Shown here: positions 1 to 7,402 of the stretch, piece by piece | Layout of the letters: the number at the start of each line of letters is the position of its first letter | How positions within the stretch are numbered: position 1 is the first letter of the stretch | From: JBAZTO01 sp041661865 | GTDB taxonomy: Bacteria; Planctomycetota; Phycisphaerae; SM23-33 | Assembly: GCA_041661865.1 (NCBI GenBank) | Contig: JBAZTO010000035.1 | Location: 1 to 45,306 of the forward strand | DNA: 45,306 bases | Direction: 5' to 3' | Position numbers and translations under genes: made by a program | Notes under the pieces: model-generated | Databases searched by the model: none | The model's input: the letters and a program-made list of their open reading frames with translations, nothing else | What the model was told of the DNA's origin: nothing

Positions 1-2
1 AG

Positions 3-113
3 ATCCAGAACTCCTGGACCAAACTGATCGAACAGTGCCGGTACTATCAGTGGCGTAACGAAGCGTCCTATGCCTCCAGACGACGCACGCAATCCGCTAT
101 CGACACTACCTAG
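3..113 (+). CDS. 3' end of an unidentified gene cut by the window edge
   Basis: An open frame enters from the left edge and encodes 36 residues (starting IQNSWTKLIEQCRYYQW) before a TAG at 111-113. The mix of aromatic and charged residues looks protein-like rather than random. I do not recognise the family and too little is present to assign a function. It converges on the minus-strand gene at 110-538 and the two stop codons overlap by four bases, which is common for real convergent genes. Confidence 0.4.
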   Translation: MQNSWTKLIEQCRYYQWRNEASYASRRRTQSAIDTT

Positions 114-538
114 CGCTGTCGTGCTAGGCGAGCCCGCTTGGAGGCCGCATCCTTGGGCGCATCGACGCCGTCGAACTCCACGGTCTCTCCCGGGCCGCTG
201 CCCACCACATCCACCACCTGCTCCTTGTCGCGCGCATAGATAGCCAGCGTACCGAAACTGGCGGGCGGAATGTCCCGCCCCATGCACCAGCCGTCACGCA
301 AGACCACTTCGCCTTCACGCATGAAGAACCCCAAGCCGTTCTTGAACACCGAAACGCTGGTCACCCGCGGCTTCCAGAAATGCGGATTGTTCTCGTCCCG
401 ACTTTCGGCCGGCTTGGCCTCGGAGGCGACCCGCGGTTTCTCACCACGGGATTGCCCGGCCACGGCCGCCAGCATCAACCCCATCGCGGCGATTCGGACT
501 GCCTGCGCGACCCGTGCGGATGTAGTTGTAAATTGCAT
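110..538 (-). CDS. Small exported protein resembling the N-terminal part of DUF4139 proteins
   Basis: The 142-residue product starts at the ATG at 538, preceded by GGAG five bases upstream; an upstream in-frame start would lack such a site. Residues 1-30 form a signal-peptide-like segment (LMLAAVAGQSRG near its end). The core, VTSVSVFKNGLGFFMREGEV, resembles the opening strand of the downstream DUF4139 protein (VSRVVLFSSGVGYFEHAGTV). Known full-length relatives are several hundred residues long, so this is either a single-domain paralogue or a gene whose 3' part has been lost. It lies 72 bases after the end of the 611-2674 gene on the same strand and is probably co-transcribed with it. Its function is unknown. 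Confidence 0.6.
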   Translation of the reverse strand: MQFTTTSARVAQAVRIAAMGLMLAAVAGQSRGEKPRVASEAKPAESRDENNPHFWKPRVTSVSVFKNGLGFFMREGEVVLRDGWCMGRDIPPASFGTLAIYARDKEQVVDVVGSGPGETVEFDGVDAPKDAASKRARLARQR

Positions 539-610
539 GTGGTCTCCTTGTTTTCTGGCTGTCGCGGCCGAGGGACTACCGTCCACTGGCTTCCGTCTAC
601 TGTCTCCCGG

Positions 611-2674
611 TTACTCCACGTTCAGATTATTGACGTACTCGGCCAGTTCGTTGTTCTGCTTGTCGATGGCGGCCCGGGTGTCAGCCAGGGTCTTGTCGAG
701 TTGCTCGATGGCGTTTTCCTCGGACGAGAGCTTCTCAAGGTATCGCTTGCCCAGGCTGGACTCGCGCCCGGCCGTCTCGATGTTCTTTCGCAGGCGGTCC
801 TGGCCGGCCTTGATGGTCTGCAACTGCTTGTCCAGCTCAGCGGCCCGGGCCTGGAGGTCCGTCAGCTTCTGCCGCATCGCGATGACCTTGACCAGGGCCT
901 CCTTGACCGCCTTGGAAATCTCGCCCTGCTGGGTGTACCAGGCGAAGGTCTCGGTCGAGCCATCGAGAATGCCGATGGTCTCCAGGTCGGTCCGCTCCTC
1001 CTTGACCACCAAGTCTTTCGTCGCGTTGGCATCGACGACCTGGCGGAAGCGGTACATCGCGGGGGTCTTCTCCTCGAACTTTTCCGGCGCGATCAGCTTG
1101 CGGTCGGCCAGGAAGGGGTGCTCGACGATGATCGTCCGCTTGGCGTCGGCCTTGTTGTGGATGGCGTAGGTCTGGCTGAAGGTCTGCATCCGCCGCACGT
1201 TCAGCGCGCCCTTGACGATGCGGACGGCGGTGATGCGGCTGTCGTTCTTCTCCGACGGATCGACGGTGACGTTGAGGTCCACGGCGTAGCTGATCAGCCG
1301 CTTGTCGCCGGGCACGAGGTTGTCGATCCGCGCGTCGCCGGCGTAGATGCCCTCATCCAGCACGGTCATCGGCCCGCCCAGCAGCTTGAGGCCCGTGTCG
1401 TTGGTCAGCCAGGCCCCGTTGAGGGGGTTCCTGGGCATAACGGACGAATTGTAGATGCTGACCTTCTCGGCGGAGACGGCGGAGTTGATGATCGGCAGCA
1501 TGGCCGATCGCTGGCGCGGCAGCGAAACGGCCTCCTTGAGCGAGTAATTGAACAGTTCGCCGACCTTGGCCGCATCGGCCACCGGGGCCATTGCGGCCAG
1601 GTCCATGACCCGCTCAGACGTGGAAGGAGCGGCCACCATGTTGCCGCCCGCCATCGAGGGCATCGGGGCCGGCGACAGATCGGACCTCTTTGCCCTGACC
1701 ATCAAACGTTGGCCACCGGTGGACTCGGACACAGCCGCTGCCTTTTCCTCCCGCACCATGCCTTCGTCGTACATCTGCGGGCGGAGGGAGGCGTACATCT
1801 CGGGCACGACGGTCGGGCGCGGCAGGTAGAGCGGCGTGTAGAGGTCCTGGATGAACGAGATGGGCCGGCCGCTGACCAGCGAGAGCTGCACGTTGTTCCA
1901 GTCGGCGTCGGTGGTGTTCTCGACGATGGCCCAGCCCTGGAGCATGGGCTTCTTCTCGCCCAGTTCGAGGCGGTAGGAGGTCTTCCACACCGGCGTCTCG
2001 ACGACATAGCCGATGCGGACGGCCCGCTTGCCCTTGCCGGCAAAGTGGATATCGACGTCCTTGCGCTCGGTGTCGCGGGCCGAGAGCAGCAGGGCCAGGG
2101 CCTTGTTGAGTTCGCCGGCCAGCCGCGCGTCACTCAGGGCGATGTTCTGGATGCTGTTGAGCGGCAGGGACTTGATGCCCTCGGCGGTGACCAGATTGAG
2201 GATGGCCTCGGTGAGGACCGTCGGGTTGGCCGGCGTGCCCACCTGCCGGGTCTGCATCTCGATGCCCAGCACGCGGCCGACGATCTTGTCGGGGGCCTGG
2301 ACGGTCACCTCGGCCCCCCGAATCTGGCCCAGCAGGGCGGCCATCGTGGGATCGCCGCTGATGTCGATGGCGAAGCTCTTGAGGGCCCGTGTCAGCGGGT
2401 CGCGCGAGGCGTAGTTGACCGACGTAATGGTCCCCCCGCCGGTATCTTCGAGCAGCATGGACTTGAGGACGTCGTTGATCTGGTCGGTCTTGAAGTTCAG
2501 GGCCAGGACGGCAGAGCCTTCCACCGTGCCGGCGTGCTCGAAGTAACCGACCCCGCTGGAAAACAGCACCACGCGGCTGACGGGAACCTCGGCTGAGCCG
2601 CTCTGGGTTTGGGCTGCGGCCAGTGCGGGCATGGCCAGAATCGCCGCGGCCAGGAACATGTGGATACGCTTCAT
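611..2674 (-). CDS. DUF4139 domain-containing exported protein
   Basis: The product has 687 residues. The ATG at 2674 was chosen because AAAGGAG lies seven bases upstream and a clean signal peptide follows (MKRIHMFLAAAILAMPALAA). The N-terminal domain has the VVLFSSGVGYFEHAG strand typical of these proteins. The middle region contains the beta-rich DUF4139 part (for example WAIVENTTDADWNNVQLSLV), and the C-terminal 110 residues or so form a predicted coiled coil rich in K, L, E and R. The family is widespread in planctomycetes and proteobacteria with no established biochemical role; a secreted or periplasmic structural or mucoidy-type function is only a guess. It is the first gene of a two-gene minus-strand unit with 110-538. 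Confidence 0.85.
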   Translation of the reverse strand: MKRIHMFLAAAILAMPALAAAQTQSGSAEVPVSRVVLFSSGVGYFEHAGTVEGSAVLALNFKTDQINDVLKSMLLEDTGGGTITSVNYASRDPLTRALKSFAIDISGDPTMAALLGQIRGAEVTVQAPDKIVGRVLGIEMQTRQVGTPANPTVLTEAILNLVTAEGIKSLPLNSIQNIALSDARLAGELNKALALLLSARDTERKDVDIHFAGKGKRAVRIGYVVETPVWKTSYRLELGEKKPMLQGWAIVENTTDADWNNVQLSLVSGRPISFIQDLYTPLYLPRPTVVPEMYASLRPQMYDEGMVREEKAAAVSESTGGQRLMVRAKRSDLSPAPMPSMAGGNMVAAPSTSERVMDLAAMAPVADAAKVGELFNYSLKEAVSLPRQRSAMLPIINSAVSAEKVSIYNSSVMPRNPLNGAWLTNDTGLKLLGGPMTVLDEGIYAGDARIDNLVPGDKRLISYAVDLNVTVDPSEKNDSRITAVRIVKGALNVRRMQTFSQTYAIHNKADAKRTIIVEHPFLADRKLIAPEKFEEKTPAMYRFRQVVDANATKDLVVKEERTDLETIGILDGSTETFAWYTQQGEISKAVKEALVKVIAMRQKLTDLQARAAELDKQLQTIKAGQDRLRKNIETAGRESSLGKRYLEKLSSEENAIEQLDKTLADTRAAIDKQNNELAEYVNNLNVE

Positions 2675-2776
2675 GGTTGGTCTCCTTTGGGTTTCAAGGG
2701 GCAGCCGTCGCAGCCACACTGCATTGGACGCACAAGTCTCGTGCCTGTTCCCACGAATGACGAAAATTGTTGTTTC

Positions 2777-2980
2777 CAGCCGCGTAGCGGCGTCTTGCTT
2801 AGCCCCGCCCGGAAGGGCGGGGTCGGCGCGGATTCACACGGTCAAGCCCCGTCGGGCGCCTTGCCCCAGCGCGGCTTCCAGACGCCCCTGACGGGGCTCT
2901 TTGCATCTCTCTTCCGGCTTCCCCGGGCTTGCTTCGCTGCGCCCGGGGCTAAGAAAGGCGCCCCATCCGGGGCTGAAAAA
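2777..2980. repeat. GC-rich palindromic interspersed repeat, copy 1
   Basis: The gap between the DUF4139 gene and the nucleotidase gene is filled by modular hairpins: CAGCCGCGTAGCGGCG, GCCCCGCCCGGAAGGGCGGG, and a segment around 2922-2952 containing CCCGGGCTTGCTTCGCTGCG, ending in CCGGGGCTGAAAA. The same modules in the same order recur at 29900-30098, and a variant occurs near 38689-38719. No protein-coding capacity is supported, although the high GC content leaves frames open. It looks like a REP/MITE-like dispersed element. Confidence 0.75.
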
Positions 2981-3007
2981 GACCCACGGACTGGGCACTC
3001 CAACATC

Positions 3008-4057
3008 TTATCTTGTTGTGGCCGGCTGCGCCGTCGCGCCTGTTCGGCGCGGGGGCGTCTGGCGCGTTGACGCGGGCCTGGCCGCCCCTTCGCCGGACAG
3101 GCGGGCCAGCATCGCCGCGACGACCGGGTCGGGCTTGACCTTCTCATCCAGCGGGATGAGCCTGGGAGTCGCCGACGAGATGCGATAGCCGCCACCCTCA
3201 GCCGGCGCGAAGGTCAAGGTCACCTGCCCGCAATAACGGTATTGATCGCCCGCCTGGCAGATCAGCACGCCGGCGCCGCCGGGGCCCTTGGCCCGATACC
3301 CATGCTCCAGGCTCGTATGCGTGTGGCCGCCAAGGATGACGTCGATGCCCTCGACGCTGTTGGCCAGCACGATATCATCCAGCAGCCCCAGGTGCGTGAC
3401 GGCCACCACCACGTCGGCCTGCTTGCGAAGTCGCGGAACCAGCGCCCTGGCCGTGGCCAACGCGTCGGCCAGCTTGAGGTCATCGGCCTTCAGCTCCTCG
3501 TCGCGCGCAAAGCAGAGGCCGAAAAACGCGATCCTTACCGGCCCGGCCTGGCGGATGATGTAGCTCTCCGCCAGCGGCTTATCGTCGGCGGTGGTGACGT
3601 TGGCGGCCAGGAACGGGAAGCGGGCGGACTTCATCCAGCTCTGCAACGCGGGCAGGGGCAGGTAGAACTCCCCGTTGCCGGGGGTCATCATGTCGAACTT
3701 CAGATAGTTCATCAGGGTCATGTTGGCCACCCCGCCGCTGCGCATGGTCAGCGCATCGCCGCGGCTGGTTTCGTCGCCGCAGTGGACCAGGAAGACCGTG
3801 CCCGATTGGGGCGCCTGGCGCGCCTGCTGCACGACGGTGGCCAGTCGGGCGATCCCGCCGGTCCGCATCGCTCCGGGCGGGCCTGCGAGCTGGCCGTGGC
3901 TGTCGTTGATGTGCAGGAGAGTGGCCTTGATCTCGCCGGAAGAAGAAGGCTGCGACGCTGAAGGGGCCCCTGCCGGCGCACTGGACTGTCCCGCCGCCGA
4001 GAACGTCCCCAACGCCATCGACGCCAGCACGATCCATACTCTCCAGCGCCTGCTCAC
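3008..4057 (-). CDS. Secreted 5'-nucleotidase-family metallophosphatase, single domain
   Basis: The GTG at 4057 is the likely start because AGGAGA lies six bases upstream and a signal peptide follows (SRRWRVWIVLASMALGTFSA), giving 349 residues. Calcineurin-like metallophosphatase motifs are present: LLHINDSHG (H49-H54), CGDETSRG (D95), VTHLG and GGHTH. The family normally has GNHE; here residues 127-130 read GNGE, so the histidine of the catalytic dyad is absent. The substrate-binding C-terminal domain of UshA-type enzymes is missing and is replaced by a short tail rich in P, T and R. It probably acts outside the cytoplasm on phosphate esters or has lost activity. It is transcribed divergently from the 4210 gene across a 150-base gap. 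Confidence 0.8.
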   Translation of the reverse strand: MSRRWRVWIVLASMALGTFSAAGQSSAPAGAPSASQPSSSGEIKATLLHINDSHGQLAGPPGAMRTGGIARLATVVQQARQAPQSGTVFLVHCGDETSRGDALTMRSGGVANMTLMNYLKFDMMTPGNGEFYLPLPALQSWMKSARFPFLAANVTTADDKPLAESYIIRQAGPVRIAFFGLCFARDEELKADDLKLADALATARALVPRLRKQADVVVAVTHLGLLDDIVLANSVEGIDVILGGHTHTSLEHGYRAKGPGGAGVLICQAGDQYRYCGQVTLTFAPAEGGGYRISSATPRLIPLDEKVKPDPVVAAMLARLSGEGAARPASTRQTPPRRTGATAQPATTR

Positions 4058-4209
4058 GTTTCTCTCCTGATGGGGCAGGCAGGGCCACCCTGCCCTGCGT
4101 CTGCGAAAACATATCATCCCGCCGCGTCTGCCGCTATATTCTTTCACGCTCCGGGAACGTATGAACCGGTCAGACAAACGCCCGGGCTGCGGCCTCGACA
4201 GGGCATGGC

Positions 4210-6351
4210 ATGAAAACTCGTTGCGACAAACCGAACCTCTCGCCCCAGCCGCCGCAGCACTGGCTGGGCCTGATGTACGCGCTGACCCTTTTCGTGGCCG
4301 CCTTCCTGCTCTTCCAGATCCAGCCGATGATGGGTAAGTATACGCTGCCGCACTTCGGCGGAAGCTCGGAGGTCTGGACGACCTGCCTGCTGTTCTTCCA
4401 GGTGGTCCTGCTGGCCGGCTACGGGTATGCCCACCTCAGCGCCCGCTACCTTCGCCCCGCCGCCCAGGCGGGACTCAACGTGGTCCTGCTGATCGCGGCC
4501 CTGGCCTTGCTGCCCGTGGCGCCGCGCCTGGACTACGATCCCATCTCGCAAAACCCCACGCTGCAAATCCTCCTGCTGCTGGGGCAGACCATCGGCATCC
4601 CGTATCTCGTTCTTTCAGCCACCAGCCCGCTGCTTCAGCAATGGTTCAGCCGCATCCAGCCGGGGCGGTCACCGTACTGGCTCTACGCCTTCTCCAACGC
4701 CGGCTCGCTGCTGGGCCTGCTGAGCTACCCCTTCCTGATCGAGCCACTCCTGTCGCGCCGCCAGCAGGGACAGGTCTGGTCGGTCGGATTGATGTTCTTT
4801 GCCCTGCTGTGTACCTACCTTGCCGTGGGACTGTGGCGCCATGCCCGCTCGGCCGCCGGCAGCACAGGCGCCGGTAGCACAGGCGTCCCGCCTGTGCCTT
4901 TACAGCATAGCCGAGACGGCGGTGATGCCGCATCGCCCACATGGGGCACGCGCTTGCTCTGGCTGGGCCTGCCGATGGTGGCCTCGATAGAGCTGCTGGC
5001 CGTGACCAACAAGATCACCCAGGACGTCACAGCCGCCCCCTTCCTTTGGACCGTGCCGCTGTGCCTCTATCTGCTGTCGTTCATCATCTGTTTCCACAGT
5101 GAGCGGTGGTACGTTCGCCCGGTGGTCCTGCCGGCCTTCGGGCTGTTCCTGCCGCTGACGCTCCTGACCGAGTCGTTCGCCCCGCTGATCCCGCCGGTGC
5201 TGCAATTGCTGGTCTTTGCCACGATGCTGCTGCTCTGCGCCATTGTCTGCCACGGCGAGGTCTTTCGCCTGCGTCCCCATCCGCGACACCTGACGCAGTA
5301 CTACCTGATGATCGCCGCCGGCGGAGCGATGGGGGGTTTCCTGGTGGCGGTGGTGGCGCCGCGGGTGTTCAACTCGTACATGGAGCTGGACCTGGGCCTG
5401 GCTGCCTGCTGCCTGCTGGTGCTGCTGGCCGACCGCTCGCCCATGTCCCGCTACCGGGCGCGGCGGGCCCTCTACGCCTCGGCCATCGTCGCGATGATGG
5501 TCCTCATGGTCCTGGGCAAGGAAAACCGCCTGGGGCTGGAAGGCCAGACCCACCGGGCGCGCAATTTCTTTGGCGTGGTGGCCGTCAAGCGAGTCGAACA
5601 CACGGACCCCGCCCAGGATCTGATCGAGATGATCCACGGCGAGACGATCCACGGGACGCAGTTCGTCGATCCCCACCGTCGCCGCGAGCCGACCGGCTAT
5701 TACGCCCCCAGCAGCGGCGCGGGCCTGGCCCTGCGGCTTTTCCCCGGCGAGCACCGACGCATCGGCCTGGTGGGCCTGGGCACGGGCACGCTGGCCGCCT
5801 ACGGCCGGGCCGGCGACGTCATGCGGTTCTACGAGATCAATCCCGCCGTCACGGACATGGCCCGGACCTATTTCTCCTTCCTGGCCGACAGCGCCGCCAA
5901 AATCGAGATCGTCCCCGGCGACGCTCGGCTGTCCATGCAACGCGAGGTGCCACAGGACTACGACCTGCTCTTCCTGGACGCCTTCAGCGGCGACGCCGTG
6001 CCGGTGCATCTGCTGACGGCTGAGGCGATGGAGGTCTATCTCCGCCATCTGCGCCGCGGCGGGGTGATTGCCTTCCACCTCTCCTCCCAGCACCTGGACC
6101 TGGCGCCGGTGGTCTGGAAGCTGGCACGGCACGCGGGCCTATCCTTCATCCTGATCCGCACCGAAGCCGACAAGGATAAGGCCCAACTGGCCTCGACATG
6201 GGTTCTGCTGTCCCGCGAGGGCGACTTCCTCAACCAGCCGGCCATTCGGGCAGCGGCCGCTCCGAGCGAAGACTTCAGCCGCTACGACCTCTGGACCGAC
6301 GACCACACCAATCTCCTTGAAATCCTCACATGGGGGCGAATCCCCAGGTAG
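4210..6351 (+). CDS. Membrane protein fused to a spermidine-synthase-like domain
   Basis: The product has 713 residues. About the first 430 form many hydrophobic helices (starting YALTLFVAAFLLFQIQPMMG), a family often labelled fused MFS/spermidine synthase. The C-terminal part is an aminopropyl/methyltransferase-like Rossmann domain: GLVGLGTGTLAAYG near residue 519, the acidic turn FYEINP, and YDLLFLDAFSGDAVPVHLL near residue 586. Such proteins occur widely in planctomycetes and myxobacteria but their substrates are unknown; polyamine synthesis should not be assumed. Residues 218-242 are translated from an interspersed repeat (STGVPPVPLQHSRDGG) in a loop between helices. The start codon has only a weak AGGG upstream; an internal ATG at the first helix is an alternative. 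Confidence 0.8.
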   Translation: MKTRCDKPNLSPQPPQHWLGLMYALTLFVAAFLLFQIQPMMGKYTLPHFGGSSEVWTTCLLFFQVVLLAGYGYAHLSARYLRPAAQAGLNVVLLIAALALLPVAPRLDYDPISQNPTLQILLLLGQTIGIPYLVLSATSPLLQQWFSRIQPGRSPYWLYAFSNAGSLLGLLSYPFLIEPLLSRRQQGQVWSVGLMFFALLCTYLAVGLWRHARSAAGSTGAGSTGVPPVPLQHSRDGGDAASPTWGTRLLWLGLPMVASIELLAVTNKITQDVTAAPFLWTVPLCLYLLSFIICFHSERWYVRPVVLPAFGLFLPLTLLTESFAPLIPPVLQLLVFATMLLLCAIVCHGEVFRLRPHPRHLTQYYLMIAAGGAMGGFLVAVVAPRVFNSYMELDLGLAACCLLVLLADRSPMSRYRARRALYASAIVAMMVLMVLGKENRLGLEGQTHRARNFFGVVAVKRVEHTDPAQDLIEMIHGETIHGTQFVDPHRRREPTGYYAPSSGAGLALRLFPGEHRRIGLVGLGTGTLAAYGRAGDVMRFYEINPAVTDMARTYFSFLADSAAKIEIVPGDARLSMQREVPQDYDLLFLDAFSGDAVPVHLLTAEAMEVYLRHLRRGGVIAFHLSSQHLDLAPVVWKLARHAGLSFILIRTEADKDKAQLASTWVLLSREGDFLNQPAIRAAAAPSEDFSRYDLWTDDHTNLLEILTWGRIPR
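4861..4935. repeat. In-frame copy of the ACAGGCG...CGCCTGTG repeat inside a gene
   Basis: The stretch contains GTAGCACAGGCGTCCCGCCT followed by GTGC, a hairpin with arms GCACAGGCG and CGCCTGTGC, plus a partial unit just before it. It is closely related to the three-unit array at 32764-32844. It keeps the reading frame of the membrane protein and encodes a low-complexity loop rich in S, T, G, V and P. Confidence 0.75.
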
Positions 6352-6358
6352 TGTCCTT

Positions 6359-7336
6359 ATGTTGATAAGTTCCAAGTTCCTCGTGATGGTCGCCCTGATC
6401 GTCGCCTCCGGCGCCGGCGGGTATGCCTGTCGCCGCCTGCGGCTGGCCGGGGATCGCCTGGCCGAGGGGCTCATGACCGTCGTGCTGGTCTTCGGCTACA
6501 CCAGCGTGGGCTTCCTGAGCATCTGGACCATGCGCCTCCAGGCCACCGACGCCTGGCTGCCCTCGCTGGGCATTCTGCACATCCTGGTCGTCACGCTCAT
6601 CGGCGTGATCGTGGCGCGGCTGATGCGGCTGGGCCACGAAGAGACGGGAATCTTCGGCATCGCCAGCGGGGCCAGCAACATCGGTTTCACCATGGGCGGC
6701 TTCGTCATCTACCTGCTGCTGGGGGAGGCGGGGCTGGGCCTGGCCTCCATCTATTCACAGGTTCTGGCCCCAATGACCGTGCTGCTGTACTACCCCATGG
6801 CTCGCCACTACGCCGCCGCCGGAAGCGCAGGCCCCTCGCTGGGCAGGCTGATGCTGCGAAACCTGCTGGACTGGCGCTCGCTGCCGCTGCCGGCGACGAT
6901 CGTGGCGGTGGTGCTCTCGGTCCGGGCCGTGCCGCGACCGGCGATCGTCAGCCAGTGGAACCTGGTGGATGTCCTGATGTTCCTGGTGACGGCGATGGCC
7001 TACTTCGCCATCGGCCTGCGGCTGCACCTGGGACACGTGCGAAGAATCTGGCGCATGATCGCCGCGCTGGCCGTCGTGCGATTTCCCCTGGCGGCCGGGG
7101 CGGGCCTGCTATTGGTCGCCGCCACCGCCCTGACCCCCTGGCCGCTGACGGGCGTGGCCCGCGACGTCTACCTCATCGAGTCCTTCGTCCCCACCGCCGT
7201 CACCATGGTCGGCGTGGCCAACATGTTCCGCCTCCAGCCGGCGGAGGCCTCGGTCCTCTTCGTCACCAACACCGCCCTCTACCTGGCCCTGGTCCTGCCC
7301 CTGGTCCTGCCCCTGGTCATGCGAATCTTCGGGTAG
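6359..7336 (+). CDS. AEC-family (auxin efflux carrier-like) permease
   Basis: The 325-residue product consists of about ten hydrophobic segments with a conserved GASNIGFTMGGFVIY stretch and a C-terminal ESFVPTAVTMVGVANMF segment. Both match the AEC/bile-acid-permease-like superfamily, in which such polar breaks in helices form the substrate site. The ATG at 6359 follows the previous stop by seven bases and has AGGTAG about nine bases upstream, so translational coupling with the 4210 gene is likely. Relatives export or import small organic anions. The substrate cannot be told from the sequence. Confidence 0.75.
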   Translation: MLISSKFLVMVALIVASGAGGYACRRLRLAGDRLAEGLMTVVLVFGYTSVGFLSIWTMRLQATDAWLPSLGILHILVVTLIGVIVARLMRLGHEETGIFGIASGASNIGFTMGGFVIYLLLGEAGLGLASIYSQVLAPMTVLLYYPMARHYAAAGSAGPSLGRLMLRNLLDWRSLPLPATIVAVVLSVRAVPRPAIVSQWNLVDVLMFLVTAMAYFAIGLRLHLGHVRRIWRMIAALAVVRFPLAAGAGLLLVAATALTPWPLTGVARDVYLIESFVPTAVTMVGVANMFRLQPAEASVLFVTNTALYLALVLPLVLPLVMRIFG

Positions 7337-7364
7337 GGCGTACTCACTTGCACGCGCGGGCGTA

Positions 7365-7393
7365 TTGCTCGCCGGGGGCAACTGGGCTAGAAT
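7365..7393 (+). promoter_or_regulatory. Predicted sigma70-type promoter of the sugar operon
   Basis: TTGCTC at 7365-7370 and TAGAAT at 7388-7393 are separated by exactly 17 bases. The GH38 ATG at 7403 lies only nine bases after the -10 box, so the transcript would start at or next to the start codon. No Shine-Dalgarno sequence is present, which is consistent with a leaderless mRNA. Confidence 0.5.
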
Positions 7394-7402
7394 CGGCCGC
7401 CA

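Noticed and set aside
380..2596. Very long plus-strand frame opposite the DUF4139 gene
   Set aside because: It is an artefact of GC-rich third positions on the opposite strand. Its translation is low-complexity (rich in G, V, D and L), it has no ribosome-binding site and no motif.
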